Positions 1 to 7,754 of a stretch of DNA of 64,000 nucleotides are shown here, in pieces. Source of the stretch: Acidovorax sp. KKS102 (GTDB taxonomy: Bacteria; Pseudomonadota; Gammaproteobacteria; Burkholderiales; Burkholderiaceae_C). The notes below the pieces were generated by a model that did no database searches, was not told the origin of the DNA, and saw nothing but the letters and a program-made list of their open reading frames with translations. The stretch is from contig NC_018708.1 of NCBI RefSeq assembly GCF_000302535.1, forward strand, positions 1,302,001 through 1,366,000, given 5' to 3'. A program made the translations under genes and the position numbers. The first letter of the stretch is position 1. Every line of letters starts with the position of its first letter.

Positions 1-510
1 TGAGTTGCGGGACTACGCGCATGACGGTGTCCACCGGTACGGCGAAACCAATCCCGGCCGAGGCGCCGGAGGGGCTATAGATCGCCGTGTTGATGCCGAT
101 GAGCCTTCCTGCCGAATCGAGCAGCGGCCCACCGGAGTTGCCAGGGTTGATGGCGGCGTCGGTCTGGATCAGGTGATCGATGGCCGGGCCGCCCGCTTCT
201 CCGGGTAACGAGCGGTCGAGCGCGGAGACGACACCAGTGGTGAGCGTCCAGTCCAGGCCGAAGGGGTTGCCGATAGCGAACACCTTCTGACCCACCTTGA
301 GGTCGGCGCTGGTGCCGACCGGCACGGCCGGCGGGCGCTTGAAACCGACACCGATCTTGAGTACAGCGATGTCGTGCGCTGGGCTTGCCCCCACCAGCGC
401 GGCCTGGTAGTCGCGGCCGTCGGCCAGTTTGACGGTGGCTTCGGACGCGCCCTGGATGACGTGGAAGTTGGTGACGACGTGGCCGGCGTCGTCCCAGATG
501 AAACCCGAGC
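1..510 (-). pseudogene. HtrA/DegP-like trypsin-fold serine protease, broken at its 5' end and cut by the window edge
   Basis: Read on the minus strand, this stretch gives the core of an S1C (HtrA-type) protease: [18 protein letters not shown] with the catalytic His, HDIAVLKI with the Asp, and NPGNSGGPL with the Ser. The glycines and signal sequence normally found just before SGF are missing. Homology stops near 510 and runs into unrelated sequence, so the gene has lost its N-terminus. The C-terminal PDZ part, if present, lies beyond base 1. The family is a periplasmic quality-control protease. The proximity of the RIT element suggests, but does not prove, that a rearrangement truncated it. 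Confidence 0.65.
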
Positions 511-770
511 GGGGCTGTACCACAACAGCAATGAGCCGAATTACAAGGCGCGTTTCACTCACTGTGGTGTTGGCGTTTTCAGCGGACTTGATGATGCAAC
601 GATTGCGGGGTTCCAACGGGTTGCTGACTATCTGGCCAAACGAGACCTGCTCGTGAGGGTGGCTATGCCGCAGTTGGGCCGAGTGCTCAGGACAGGACTC
701 GTGTTGCCTCCTGCGCGTGTTTAGATGGAGGTGATAGAGACGCGCCGCTTTGCGGGTGATGGACTGCAGT
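511..770. other. unassigned junction sequence between the protease remnant and the RIT element
   Basis: This stretch is open in more than one frame on both strands, but I recognise no family in any of them. It is joined directly to the truncated protease and ends at the left inverted repeat of the RIT element. It is best described as a rearrangement junction. Confidence 0.35.
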
Positions 771-807
771 GCAGCGTTATGCACAGCACGCAGTTATGCA
801 CAGTTGG
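771..807. repeat. left terminal inverted repeat of the RIT element
   Basis: The sequence from 771 to 807 is the reverse complement of 4253-4289 with one internal mismatch plus minor end differences. It contains a direct repeat of GTTATGCACA (776-785 and 793-802) spaced 17 bp apart, which looks like a paired recombinase-binding core. Confidence 0.85.
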
Positions 808-871
808 TCCGGCAGCGCGGCGTCGCCGCCCTCGCAAGAGGGCTGCGGTCGCGTCTTTGAACTTCACGTAA

Positions 872-1891
872 TCACAAGGTCTTGAGGAACTTCAACAGAT
901 CGTCTTCTGCCCGGAACCGCTGTGGGACCACATTGGGATCCTGAAGCCTGGCCAGTGCCTTTTCCTTCATGGCGAGATCGGCCTCTATGTACTGATGCGT
1001 TGTCGCCGGACTCTCGTGTCCGAGCCACAGAGCGATCACGCTGATTTCCACGCCCGACTGCAGAAGGTGCATAGCGGTCGAGTGACGCAGGCAGTGTGGA
1101 GAGATCGTTCTCCCGGCCAGGCTCGGCGTCGTGAGCGCGGCTTTCTTGACGGCCAATGCCAGGCGCTGCGTCACGTTGGACCGCGTCATCGCCTGTCCGC
1201 CACGGTTGGGCAGCAGCGCCGACGTGGGAGTCAGGTCCGGGTTGAACTTCAGCCAGGCGCGGATCACCTTGACCGTCGATCGCCAGAGCGGCACCGACCG
1301 CTGCTTGCGTCCCTTGCCATGCAGATGCACGCAGGCGGCGGGTGCCAGCACGACGTCGCCCACTTTTACGCCGATTGCCTCCGACACGCGGGCACCGGTG
1401 TTGTACAGCAGGGCCAGCAGCAGCTTGTCTCGCTGGCCCATCCAATCCGCTCCTGGCGCGCCGATCACGGCCAGCATCTCCTCGCGTGTCAGGAACTCGA
1501 ACATCGGCCGCTCGAAGCGCTTCATCGGCACGCCGAGCGCCTGCTCGACGACCTGAAGTGCCGTCACGTCTCGCCGGGCCGCGAACTTCAGGAACGAGCG
1601 CAGCGCGGCCAGTCGCGCATTGCGGCTGCGAACGGTGTTGTGCCGATCGCGTTCGAGATGATCGAGGAAGTCCAGGATCAGCGCGGGCGTCAGGTCGGCG
1701 AGCGACAGCGTCGTGGGCGTCTTGTGCAGTTGCGCCTGGGCGAAGTCCAGGAACAGCACGAACGCGTCCCGATAGGCCGCAACGGTCTGCGGGCTCAACG
1801 CGCGCTGCTGCGTCAGGTGCTCGGCGAAGAAGGACTGGACCAGCGTCGCGAAGCTCGGCGGAGCGGGCTTGCGGTGTTCAGAACTACTCAT
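872..1891 (-). CDS. tyrosine recombinase, third of the RIT trio (RitC-like)
   Basis: A 339-aa phage-integrase-family protein. An N-terminal SAM-like core-binding domain occupies roughly residues 15-110. The catalytic domain shows Arg in GARVSEAIGV, HCLRH, and the C-terminal LGHESPATTHQY carrying the His and the Tyr nucleophile. All the catalytic residues of the R..H-R..H..Y set are visible. Its start overlaps the end of the middle recombinase by 8 bp, implying translational coupling. It probably acts with the other two as a complex that moves the element; the division of labour is unknown. Confidence 0.85.
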   Translation of the reverse strand: MSSSEHRKPAPPSFATLVQSFFAEHLTQQRALSPQTVAAYRDAFVLFLDFAQAQLHKTPTTLSLADLTPALILDFLDHLERDRHNTVRSRNARLAALRSFLKFAARRDVTALQVVEQALGVPMKRFERPMFEFLTREEMLAVIGAPGADWMGQRDKLLLALLYNTGARVSEAIGVKVGDVVLAPAACVHLHGKGRKQRSVPLWRSTVKVIRAWLKFNPDLTPTSALLPNRGGQAMTRSNVTQRLALAVKKAALTTPSLAGRTISPHCLRHSTAMHLLQSGVEISVIALWLGHESPATTHQYIEADLAMKEKALARLQDPNVVPQRFRAEDDLLKFLKTL

Positions 1892-2885
1892 CGTCGTTCT
1901 CCGCGACGTCGGCGAAGCGTTCGAATCGAGCGCCGGCCAACGCCATCAACTCCGGCACGCCGCTCAGGTACCAGTACGTGCTGGAGATATTGATGTGGCC
2001 CATGTACGTGGACAGGGCCAGCATTCGTTGGTCAAGGTTCGCTCCCTGCTGGTGCCACAGGATCATCCGTCTCACGGCGAAGCTATGGCGCAGGTCATGC
2101 ACCCGCGGTCGGCCATGGCCGCCGCGATCGATCCAACCCAATTGCTCGCGCAGCTGACAGAACACTCGATGCACCTGCCGATCTCCCAGCGGTTCACCCC
2201 GGTGCACGCCACGCGAGCCCACGAAGAATGTCATCTGCGGCTTCGCAGGCACGTACTGGCGGCGCAAGGCCCGGTAGGCTGCCATCGGACCGATCACGCT
2301 GGGGTGCAGCGGCACCATGCGGGACTTGCCAAACTTGGTCTGCTGTATGGTCAGGATGCCGCCGTCCAGATCTGCATCCGAGTCGGCCAGGTTGATCGCT
2401 TCAGAGACCCGAAGCCCGGCCGATGCGATCAGACCGAACAGCGTTGCATAGGTGGTGGCACGAAGGCCATCCGAGGGGCCGAGTCGGCGGGCAGCGACGA
2501 TCAATGCCGCGATCTCGGCTTCGCTGTAGATGTGAGGCGCCACGCGGCGCGGGATCGGACCGAAGCTGGAATCGTCAGGAACTTCGACAGTCGGATCGAA
2601 CTGCTGGAGCCAGCGCATGAAGGGGCGCAGCGTTGCCAGTCGGCGCGCTGCCGTGTCGACATTGGCCCGGCCGCCCACGAGATACCGAGGCTGTACCTGG
2701 TGCGCCCACTGGACCATCACGTCTACCGTCAACGCGATGTCGCGTCCCTCTCCGACCATGAAGCGAGTGAAGCTGCGCACAGCGAGATCAGAGGAGCACG
2801 GCTTGAACCCGAGGCGCAGGCGTTCAGTCAGGTATTGCTCCACCTTGGCGGTGAGGTCGATGTTCGCCGATGCTGCGGCGCTCAT
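1884..2885 (-). CDS. tyrosine recombinase, second of the RIT trio (RitB-like)
   Basis: A 333-aa tyrosine recombinase. I chose the ATG at 2885 because it forms an ATGA overlap with the stop of the upstream recombinase and leaves a normal family length. The catalytic motifs are AGLRVSEAINLA (Arg), HDLRHSFAVRRM (His-x-x-Arg) and MGHINISSTYWYL (His and Tyr). The long upstream in-frame extension is a shadow of the neighbouring gene. It lies between and overlaps both partners, as expected for RIT elements. Confidence 0.85.
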   Translation of the reverse strand: MSAAASANIDLTAKVEQYLTERLRLGFKPCSSDLAVRSFTRFMVGEGRDIALTVDVMVQWAHQVQPRYLVGGRANVDTAARRLATLRPFMRWLQQFDPTVEVPDDSSFGPIPRRVAPHIYSEAEIAALIVAARRLGPSDGLRATTYATLFGLIASAGLRVSEAINLADSDADLDGGILTIQQTKFGKSRMVPLHPSVIGPMAAYRALRRQYVPAKPQMTFFVGSRGVHRGEPLGDRQVHRVFCQLREQLGWIDRGGHGRPRVHDLRHSFAVRRMILWHQQGANLDQRMLALSTYMGHINISSTYWYLSGVPELMALAGARFERFADVAENDDE

Positions 2886-4132
2886 GATGCACTCCCAGGC
2901 CAAGGCAGAGCGACCTCGGCAAGCAGTTGCAAGTCGAGCTTGGCGTAGATCAACGAGGTGTCCAGCGATCGATGCCGAAGCACATCGGCGACCTCCTTGA
3001 TCGAACTGCCGCTGTTGACCAGGCGACAGGCCAGCGTGTGACGCAACGAATGGCAACCGCGTGAGATGCCGGCACCTCGCAGGGCACGCCCGATTGCCTG
3101 GCTCACTGCATCGACGCCGATGGGCTTGTCGTGTGGCGCCAACCGACGGACGAACAGCGATGGCAGCGTGGTTGCGGGCCGCTCGTGTCTCATGTACTCC
3201 GCCAGAGCCTGCCCGGTGAGCACCGGCAGCGGTAGGACATCCTGGCGCTGGGACTTTGTTCGCTTCAAGGTCACCGTTCCGGCACGCCAATCGAAGTCGC
3301 CGATCTCCAGCTTGGCGATCTCGCCCACGCGCAGTCCGAGATCCAAGGCCAGGCGCACCATGGCCAGCAGGCGCAGCGGAGCCCGCTTGGCCTCGGCGCA
3401 ATGCGCTTCGAGGCGCTGGACCTCCTCGGTCGTCAGCGCGCGCGGCAACGATGCTTGGCTCCATCGCACCGGCGACGAGATAGCGCCGAGCAGGCTGTTC
3501 ACTGCGTCACCGCAGGTCCCGCGGTATCGGAAGTAGGCCCGCAGCGCAGCAGTGACCGCGCTGGAATGCGACCCGCTGCTGACCCGCGTGAGCTCGGTTG
3601 CGATGAAGCCGCGAACGTCTTCCGGCTGCAACTCGCCGATGGCGATGGCCTTGCCCGCGAACTTGCATTGCAGCAGACGACCTACGAGTACCAGCCGATC
3701 CTCGCGCGTGCCTATCGCCAGGCCGCGGGCGTCGCGCATGTGGACGTTGTAACGGTTCAGTTCTTCTGCAATGGGACCGCTGGGGCCTGGCAGTTCCACG
3801 ATGACATGCTGTTCCCGCAACAAGGCGAGCAGGTGTCCGAGACTGGCGCTCAAGCCGCTGCGTGTACGCAGAGCCGCGGGATGGCAGTCGCAGCGCGGCA
3901 GATGCGAATCCAGAAACTGCTCGACGAGGGCTTCGTCGATCTGTTCGGCAGATACCTGGCACTTCGCCATCCAGTGGGCAAAGTGCGACCAGGCACGAAG
4001 GGCAGTCTCCGAGCTGCCTTCGGCGTACCGGCCGCGCTCCAGCAATGCCTGGAACGCCCCGACGTATGAAGACAGCGGGCCATCGAGCAGCCATGCCCTG
4101 GCCATCGGGTGCATCGAAAGAATCAAGTCCAT
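2882..4132 (-). CDS. tyrosine recombinase, first of the RIT trio (RitA-like)
   Basis: A phage-integrase-family protein of about 416 aa, with LGLRVGEIAKLE (Arg), HSLRHTLACRL (His-x-x-Arg) and LRHRSLDTSLIYAKLD (His, Tyr). I prefer the ATG at 4132 to the longer ATG at 4159 because only 4132 has a Shine-Dalgarno-like GGAG about six bases upstream. That GGAG sits inside a perfect 9-bp stem (4133-4157), so initiation may be occluded. It is the first gene of the trio and probably carries the transcript for all three. Confidence 0.8.
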   Translation of the reverse strand: MDLILSMHPMARAWLLDGPLSSYVGAFQALLERGRYAEGSSETALRAWSHFAHWMAKCQVSAEQIDEALVEQFLDSHLPRCDCHPAALRTRSGLSASLGHLLALLREQHVIVELPGPSGPIAEELNRYNVHMRDARGLAIGTREDRLVLVGRLLQCKFAGKAIAIGELQPEDVRGFIATELTRVSSGSHSSAVTAALRAYFRYRGTCGDAVNSLLGAISSPVRWSQASLPRALTTEEVQRLEAHCAEAKRAPLRLLAMVRLALDLGLRVGEIAKLEIGDFDWRAGTVTLKRTKSQRQDVLPLPVLTGQALAEYMRHERPATTLPSLFVRRLAPHDKPIGVDAVSQAIGRALRGAGISRGCHSLRHTLACRLVNSGSSIKEVADVLRHRSLDTSLIYAKLDLQLLAEVALPWPGSAS

Positions 4133-4157
4133 GGTGATCTCCAGTTGTGAGATCACC
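4133..4157 (-). promoter_or_regulatory. hairpin covering the ribosome-binding site of the first RIT recombinase
   Basis: GGTGATCTC (4133-4141) pairs perfectly with GAGATCACC (4149-4157) across a 7-base loop, immediately upstream of the preferred ATG at 4132. The GGAG that would serve as the RBS is at the loop/stem edge. It could limit transposase translation or be a DNA-binding site for the recombinase. Confidence 0.45.
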
Positions 4158-4252
4158 ATTCATGCGCCGACTGCGAACTTATGTCCAGTTCAACGGCACC
4201 GCCTCCTTGCGATCTACCAGGGCGATCACAGCCTCTGGCGCGTTCAGACTGG

Positions 4253-4289
4253 CCAACTGTCCATAACTGCGTGCTGTGCATAACGCTGC
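4253..4289. repeat. right terminal inverted repeat of the RIT element
   Basis: Matches the reverse complement of 771-807 almost exactly. The paired direct repeat is kept, with one base changed (GTTATGGACA in place of GTTATGCACA when read from this end). Confidence 0.85.
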
Positions 4290-4311
4290 TTATGGAGAGC
4301 TCTCCATAAGC
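4288..4311. repeat. perfect 24-bp palindrome at the RIT right end
   Basis: GCTTATGGAGAG followed by its exact reverse complement CTCTCCATAAGC, with no loop, abutting the right inverted repeat. It may be a protein-binding dyad or the recombination target; no equivalent is present at the left end. Confidence 0.6.
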
Positions 4312-4610
4312 AGCGGTTGCGGTCGCTCGTCCAGCCACCATGGAAGTCCGCTGACGAACTCTCATCGGACGTTCGGAGCGGTGGGCCATTTTTTTGGATG
4401 GAGATGGAGAACACCAATACGTTGGCTCCTGACACGTGTTGCGCCTTGAAGCCAGTTCAAGCAGGTTCGCGAGCTTCGCAGTCGACTCGGAAAGACGTTA
4501 AGTGCCTCTCAGCATGCAGCTCGCCAAGCATGATCGAATCGGCATAGCCTTGTCTGCCTGAGCGAGTGCCGCTCTCGATCTTGATGCCCGGTTGATCTTT
4601 GCGAATGAGC
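4312..4610. other. no convincing gene between the RIT element and the copZ promoter
   Basis: Only short antisense frames are present. One minus-strand frame at 4457-4640 is open but matches nothing I recognise and would run under the copZ promoter. I support no gene here. Confidence 0.5.
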
Positions 4611-4641
4611 TTGACCTTCTCATCGTGGAAAGGTTCATAGT
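4611..4641 (+). promoter_or_regulatory. CueR/MerR-type copper promoter for the copZ-like gene
   Basis: A -35 TTGACC (4611-4616) and a -10-like CATAGT (4636-4641) are separated by 19 bp, the long spacer typical of MerR-family promoters. The spacer carries a dyad: ACCTTCTC at the left and GGAAAGGT at the right (4614-4634), very like known CueR operators. The copZ-like start codon is 31 bases downstream. Confidence 0.7.
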
Positions 4642-4671
4642 CAAACAGTGAATCAACCAAAGGAGGCTCAC

Positions 4672-4995
4672 ATGGTCCATTTCAATGTTCCTGATATGAC
4701 GTGCGGCGGTTGTGCTCAGCGTATTCGTCGAGCAATAGCTCAGGCCCAACTGCCAGCAGGCGTCGAAGTAGAAATCGATGTGGCCACGCGGCAGGTCCGC
4801 GTTCCTGGGCAAGTCGAAGACGACACTGTGGAGCTTGTCCGCTCCGCAATTGAGCGTGCTGGATACAAAGCAGACGCGGCGGTGAGTCCTGCATCTCGCC
4901 GAACAACCGGTGGCTGCTGCTGTGCGTCTCGGCCCGTAACCCCTGTTGATGTGGATCAAGACGGTGCAAGGCAGACGTCGTCATGCTGCAGTTGA
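4672..4995 (+). CDS. copZ: CopZ-like heavy-metal-associated (HMA) chaperone with a Cys-rich tail
   Basis: A 107-aa cytoplasmic protein. Residues 1-67 form an HMA ferredoxin-like domain with the metal site DMTCGGC near the N-terminus. An unusual C-terminal tail follows, with a CCCA cluster and a terminal SSCCS, extra thiols that standard ~68-aa CopZ lacks. The ATG at 4672 is preceded by AAAGGAGG at ideal spacing; the upstream GTG at 4648 is less likely. It sits behind a CueR-type promoter and 18 bp before a Met/His-rich lipoprotein gene, so it probably hands Cu(I) to export or storage partners. Confidence 0.85.
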   Translation: MVHFNVPDMTCGGCAQRIRRAIAQAQLPAGVEVEIDVATRQVRVPGQVEDDTVELVRSAIERAGYKADAAVSPASRRTTGGCCCASRPVTPVDVDQDGARQTSSCCS

Positions 4996-5013
4996 ACTAC
5001 CAAGGAGACCATC

Positions 5014-5517
5014 ATGCGTCTGAACATCGTCGCTGGGCTGTTGACAACCCTATTCGTGGCAGGCTGTGCCGTCGCGCAATCGCCAAAACCTGAGGACGAA
5101 CACGCAGGCCACCACCCCGGAGATGCACAGAGCGGCGGCGTCACAACCCAGTCTGCCCCGGCAGCCACTGCCGCGTCTGCACCGGACGCCTTTGATCGTC
5201 AGATGAAGGCGATGCAGGAAATGCACAAAAAAATGCAGGCGGCCAAGACTCCCGCCGAACGCTCAGCGCTGATGGAGGAGCACATGAAGCTCATGCAGTC
5301 AGGCATGGCCACGATGGGCGCGGGTAGTTCTGGTGGCATGGGGATGGGAATGATGCAGCAAGGGGCGCAGACCAAACCTGCCATGCCTGCAGCCTCCGGA
5401 AACTCGGGTATGGGAGGCATGATGGGCATGCACGCTCAAATGGAGCGCCGTATGGCCATGATGGAGCAGATGATGCAAATGATGGTGGACCGCCAAGCGG
5501 CGATGCCATCCAAGTAG
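5014..5517 (+). CDS. Met/His-rich copper-locus lipoprotein
   Basis: A 167-aa exported protein. The lipobox FVAGC near residue 18 predicts a lipoprotein. The mature part has a His-rich stretch (DEHAGHHPGD) and a C-terminal half dominated by Met (MQEMHKKMQ, MGMGMMQQ, MMEQMMQMMVDRQ), a composition suited to Cu(I)/Ag(I) binding. The segment AAKTPAERSALMEEHMKLMQ closely matches the protein at 24021-24422, so the two are paralogues. AAGGAGA precedes the ATG. Probably co-transcribed with the copZ-like gene; the exact function is unknown. Confidence 0.8.
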   Translation: MRLNIVAGLLTTLFVAGCAVAQSPKPEDEHAGHHPGDAQSGGVTTQSAPAATAASAPDAFDRQMKAMQEMHKKMQAAKTPAERSALMEEHMKLMQSGMATMGAGSSGGMGMGMMQQGAQTKPAMPAASGNSGMGGMMGMHAQMERRMAMMEQMMQMMVDRQAAMPSK

Positions 5518-5916
5518 ACCCGCACGAGCGTCCTGAGGGGCGCTCGCCACAAAATCTCATTGAGATACTTCTGTAGATTGCCTTCCTGAATCGACCAGCG
5601 CAAGGCGGGTTGTCCCTGACCCCATTACTGCCGCAACCCAAGCACGACGCATTTCAGGTATGGGAATGCATTTGATTCCTTTGCCTCCATGCTTGATCGA
5701 TAGCTCAACTAGGTGCCGTTGATGGGGGCGACGGTGCTCATATTGGGTCTTCAGTTTTCAGCGACAGCGACAGGGGTGCGCCGCTGACGCGGTGGCGACG
5801 TTTTGAGCGGCACCCAGGCCATGGGGCCAGTCCGATTGAGGCTGCATTGCCTGGCGTAGCCACGCAGCCTCTCGATCAGCAAACTCGATGCCCCTAAAGG
5901 GGGCACCCTGCCCTAA
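5518..5916. other. about 400 bp without a recognisable gene
   Basis: A short imperfect stem (CGAGCG at 5525-5530, CGCTCG at 5541-5546) follows the lipoprotein gene and might end its transcript, but no T-run follows. A minus-strand frame from 5757 to 5558 is open without a good start and resembles nothing I know. The stretch ends where the SDR remnant begins, so it probably contains a recombination junction. Confidence 0.4.
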
Positions 5917-6483
5917 GGCGCCACCGAAGAGTTTTCCGACGCGGACATCGAAGGGCAGATCAGCCTCAACCTGCTGGCGCCGGTGCACGTCACGCGGGCC
6001 TTCATTCCCGCCATGCGCACACGGCGAGCCGGTCGGATCATCCAAATCTCCAGCGCCAGTGGCCAAGGCTCCCTGCCGACCAGCAGTCTTTACCACGCCG
6101 CGAAATGGGGTCTGGAAGGCTTCAGCGAATGCCTTCGCCAGGAACTGGAGGGGTTTGGGGTCTTCGTCACACTCATTGAACCGGGCGGCGCTCGCACGAG
6201 CTTCAGCCGCAATTTGCAGTACGCGCCGGCGAACCCCGCCTATCAGGACACGCCCGCTGGACAGATTCGCGCGATGTTCGAGAACGCGGGTGACGAGTTG
6301 TACACGCTCGATCCGCAGAAGATCGCGCACCGGATCTTCGACACGGCCACGAGCGAGAAGCCACCGCTTCGGGTGGCGCTGGGCGGTGACGCCTTCGGCG
6401 TCATCCAGGCGGCGCTCAAGGGCAGGCTGTCTGCCCTTGAAGCGCAGGAGAGTCTGGCGCGATCGGTGGCCTTCGATAGCTGA
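5917..6483 (+). pseudogene. N-terminally truncated short-chain dehydrogenase/reductase
   Basis: The frame starts abruptly after a TAA at 5914 with GATEEFSDADIEGQISLN, the middle of an SDR. It continues through the catalytic region: IIQISSASGQ with the Ser, and YHAAK with the Tyr-x-x-x-Lys pair. It ends with a normal C-terminus. The Rossmann nucleotide-binding N-terminus (TGxxxGxG and NAG) is missing, so the product cannot bind NAD(P). It faces the 18-kb minus-strand train tail to tail and marks its outer edge. Confidence 0.8.
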
Positions 6484-6491
6484 TCGCTGTT

Positions 6492-7754
6492 TCAGGTCAA
6501 GCCCAGGGCGACGGCAAAGCCAGCAGCAGCCATGGCCGCGTACGACGGGAGCACTCTCCATGCGAGCGCCCTACCGCCCAGCGACATCAACAGGACAAGT
6601 TTGGTGACCTGATTGACGGATGCGGCGATGAACAAGGCCAGGGTGGCCGAAGCGGCGGTGACGGCGCCCTCGGTCACCAGGCGGCCAATCGAGAGCGTGA
6701 TCGCATCGACGTCCACCAGACCCGAGGCAGCGGCGGTCAGCATGACGCCAGCATCCCCGAAGCGATCGGCAAGAAAGCGGCCTGCCAGCATCACCGCGGC
6801 CAGGAAGGCTGCGAACTGGAGCGCGGAGCGCAGCTGCAATGGGTTGCCAAGCTGAAGTTCGGGCAAGTCGTCGGCGGGCGACCGCGCCGCCAGGAACGTC
6901 CCCAGAACACCGCCAGCCACGGCCATGGCCACGAAGATGACCACCGGGTCCCAGCCGATGCCGGGGGCTGCGATGGCGACGAGAGCCGCCATGCGCGCAA
7001 ACATGGCTGCGCAGGCGAGCGCCGCCCCCGCCGCTGCCAGTGGATGCCAGCCTGGCGTCTGCCCGGCCCAGCGCGCCAACGTGGCCGTGGTGGCGGTGCT
7101 CGACACGATCCCGCCGAGCAGCGCTGTGAATACCAGCCCTCGTTTCCTGCCGAGCGAGCGCATCAGGACGAACCCAGCGAACGACAGCACTGCCAGCAGG
7201 ACAACGGCCCACCAAAGGCGATAGGGATTCAACGCCTCATAGGGGCCAAAGCCACGATCAGGGAGTACGGGCAGTACGACCACGCTGATCAACAGCAACT
7301 GCGTGCCGCTGCTGATCTCCGCCTCGGACAGCTTGCCGACGCCGGCGTGCAAGAGCTGCTTGAAACGCAGCAGCGCCAGCACGACCACGGCGGCGACCGC
7401 CGAAACGCGCCAAGCGCCACTGGTCGCCAGCGCCCCGATGGCGAAAGTCGCAAGGGCGGCGACGGACGTGGTCAGTCCCATCACGGCATGCATATGCGCC
7501 GTCACCAGGTAGCCCACCACCAGATACACCCCGACGAGTACGAGCAGCGCGATGAGCATGCCGGCTCCCCAGCGCTGGGCCAGCAGCCCGCCAAGGCCGC
7601 CGAGCAGGCCGATCAGCGCAAAGGTGCGAACGCCCGCGACGCGATGTCCCTCGGGCCGCTCGCGTTGCTGCCATCCCCGTTCCAGGCCGATCAGAAGTCC
7701 CGAAGCGAGTGCCAGCCCGAGCCCGACCAGCGCGGGATCATCGAATTCACTCAT
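6492..7754 (-). CDS. MgtC/DUF4010 family membrane protein
   Basis: A 420-aa integral membrane protein. The N-terminal ~135 residues form an MgtC/SapB-type domain (GLLIGLERGWQQRE, GVRTFALIGLLGGLGG). The C-terminal half is a DUF4010 domain (GIVSSTATTATLARWA, ASGLVDVDAITLSI). About a dozen hydrophobic segments are visible. The family is widespread but biochemically undefined; MgtC domains are linked to Mg2+ or envelope stress. The start forms an ATGA overlap with the stop of the upstream GAPDH gene, making it the last gene of the 18-kb train. Confidence 0.85.
   Translation of the reverse strand: MSEFDDPALVGLGLALASGLLIGLERGWQQRERPEGHRVAGVRTFALIGLLGGLGGLLAQRWGAGMLIALLVLVGVYLVVGYLVTAHMHAVMGLTTSVAALATFAIGALATSGAWRVSAVAAVVVLALLRFKQLLHAGVGKLSEAEISSGTQLLLISVVVLPVLPDRGFGPYEALNPYRLWWAVVLLAVLSFAGFVLMRSLGRKRGLVFTALLGGIVSSTATTATLARWAGQTPGWHPLAAAGAALACAAMFARMAALVAIAAPGIGWDPVVIFVAMAVAGGVLGTFLAARSPADDLPELQLGNPLQLRSALQFAAFLAAVMLAGRFLADRFGDAGVMLTAAASGLVDVDAITLSIGRLVTEGAVTAASATLALFIAASVNQVTKLVLLMSLGGRALAWRVLPSYAAMAAAGFAVALGLT

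Larger units (their letters stand above)
771..4289 (-). mobile_element. RIT (recombinase-in-trio) element
   Basis: Three different tyrosine recombinases lie head to tail on the minus strand, each overlapping the next by a few bases. They are bracketed by a long inverted repeat (771-807 and 4253-4289) with essentially one mismatch over its core. Three overlapping recombinase genes between inverted repeats is the published definition of RIT elements (RitA, RitB, RitC). No passenger gene is present. I see no clear target duplication, so the exact ends are approximate. Confidence 0.85.

Noticed and set aside
776-802. DnaA-box-like TTATGCACA pairs as a replication origin
   Set aside because: They lie inside both inverted repeats of the RIT element and are better explained as recombinase sites; no AT-rich region or rep gene is nearby.
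995-3000. Long plus-strand open frames opposite the recombinases
   Set aside because: High-GC antisense shadows of the three recombinase genes; no motifs or RBS support them.
4457-4660. A 67-aa minus-strand frame near copZ
   Set aside because: No family, no RBS, and it would overlap the CueR-type promoter of copZ.
5758-6561. A 267-aa minus-strand frame over the SDR remnant
   Set aside because: It lies opposite the SDR coding sequence and has an Arg/Gly/Ala-biased composition with no motif.
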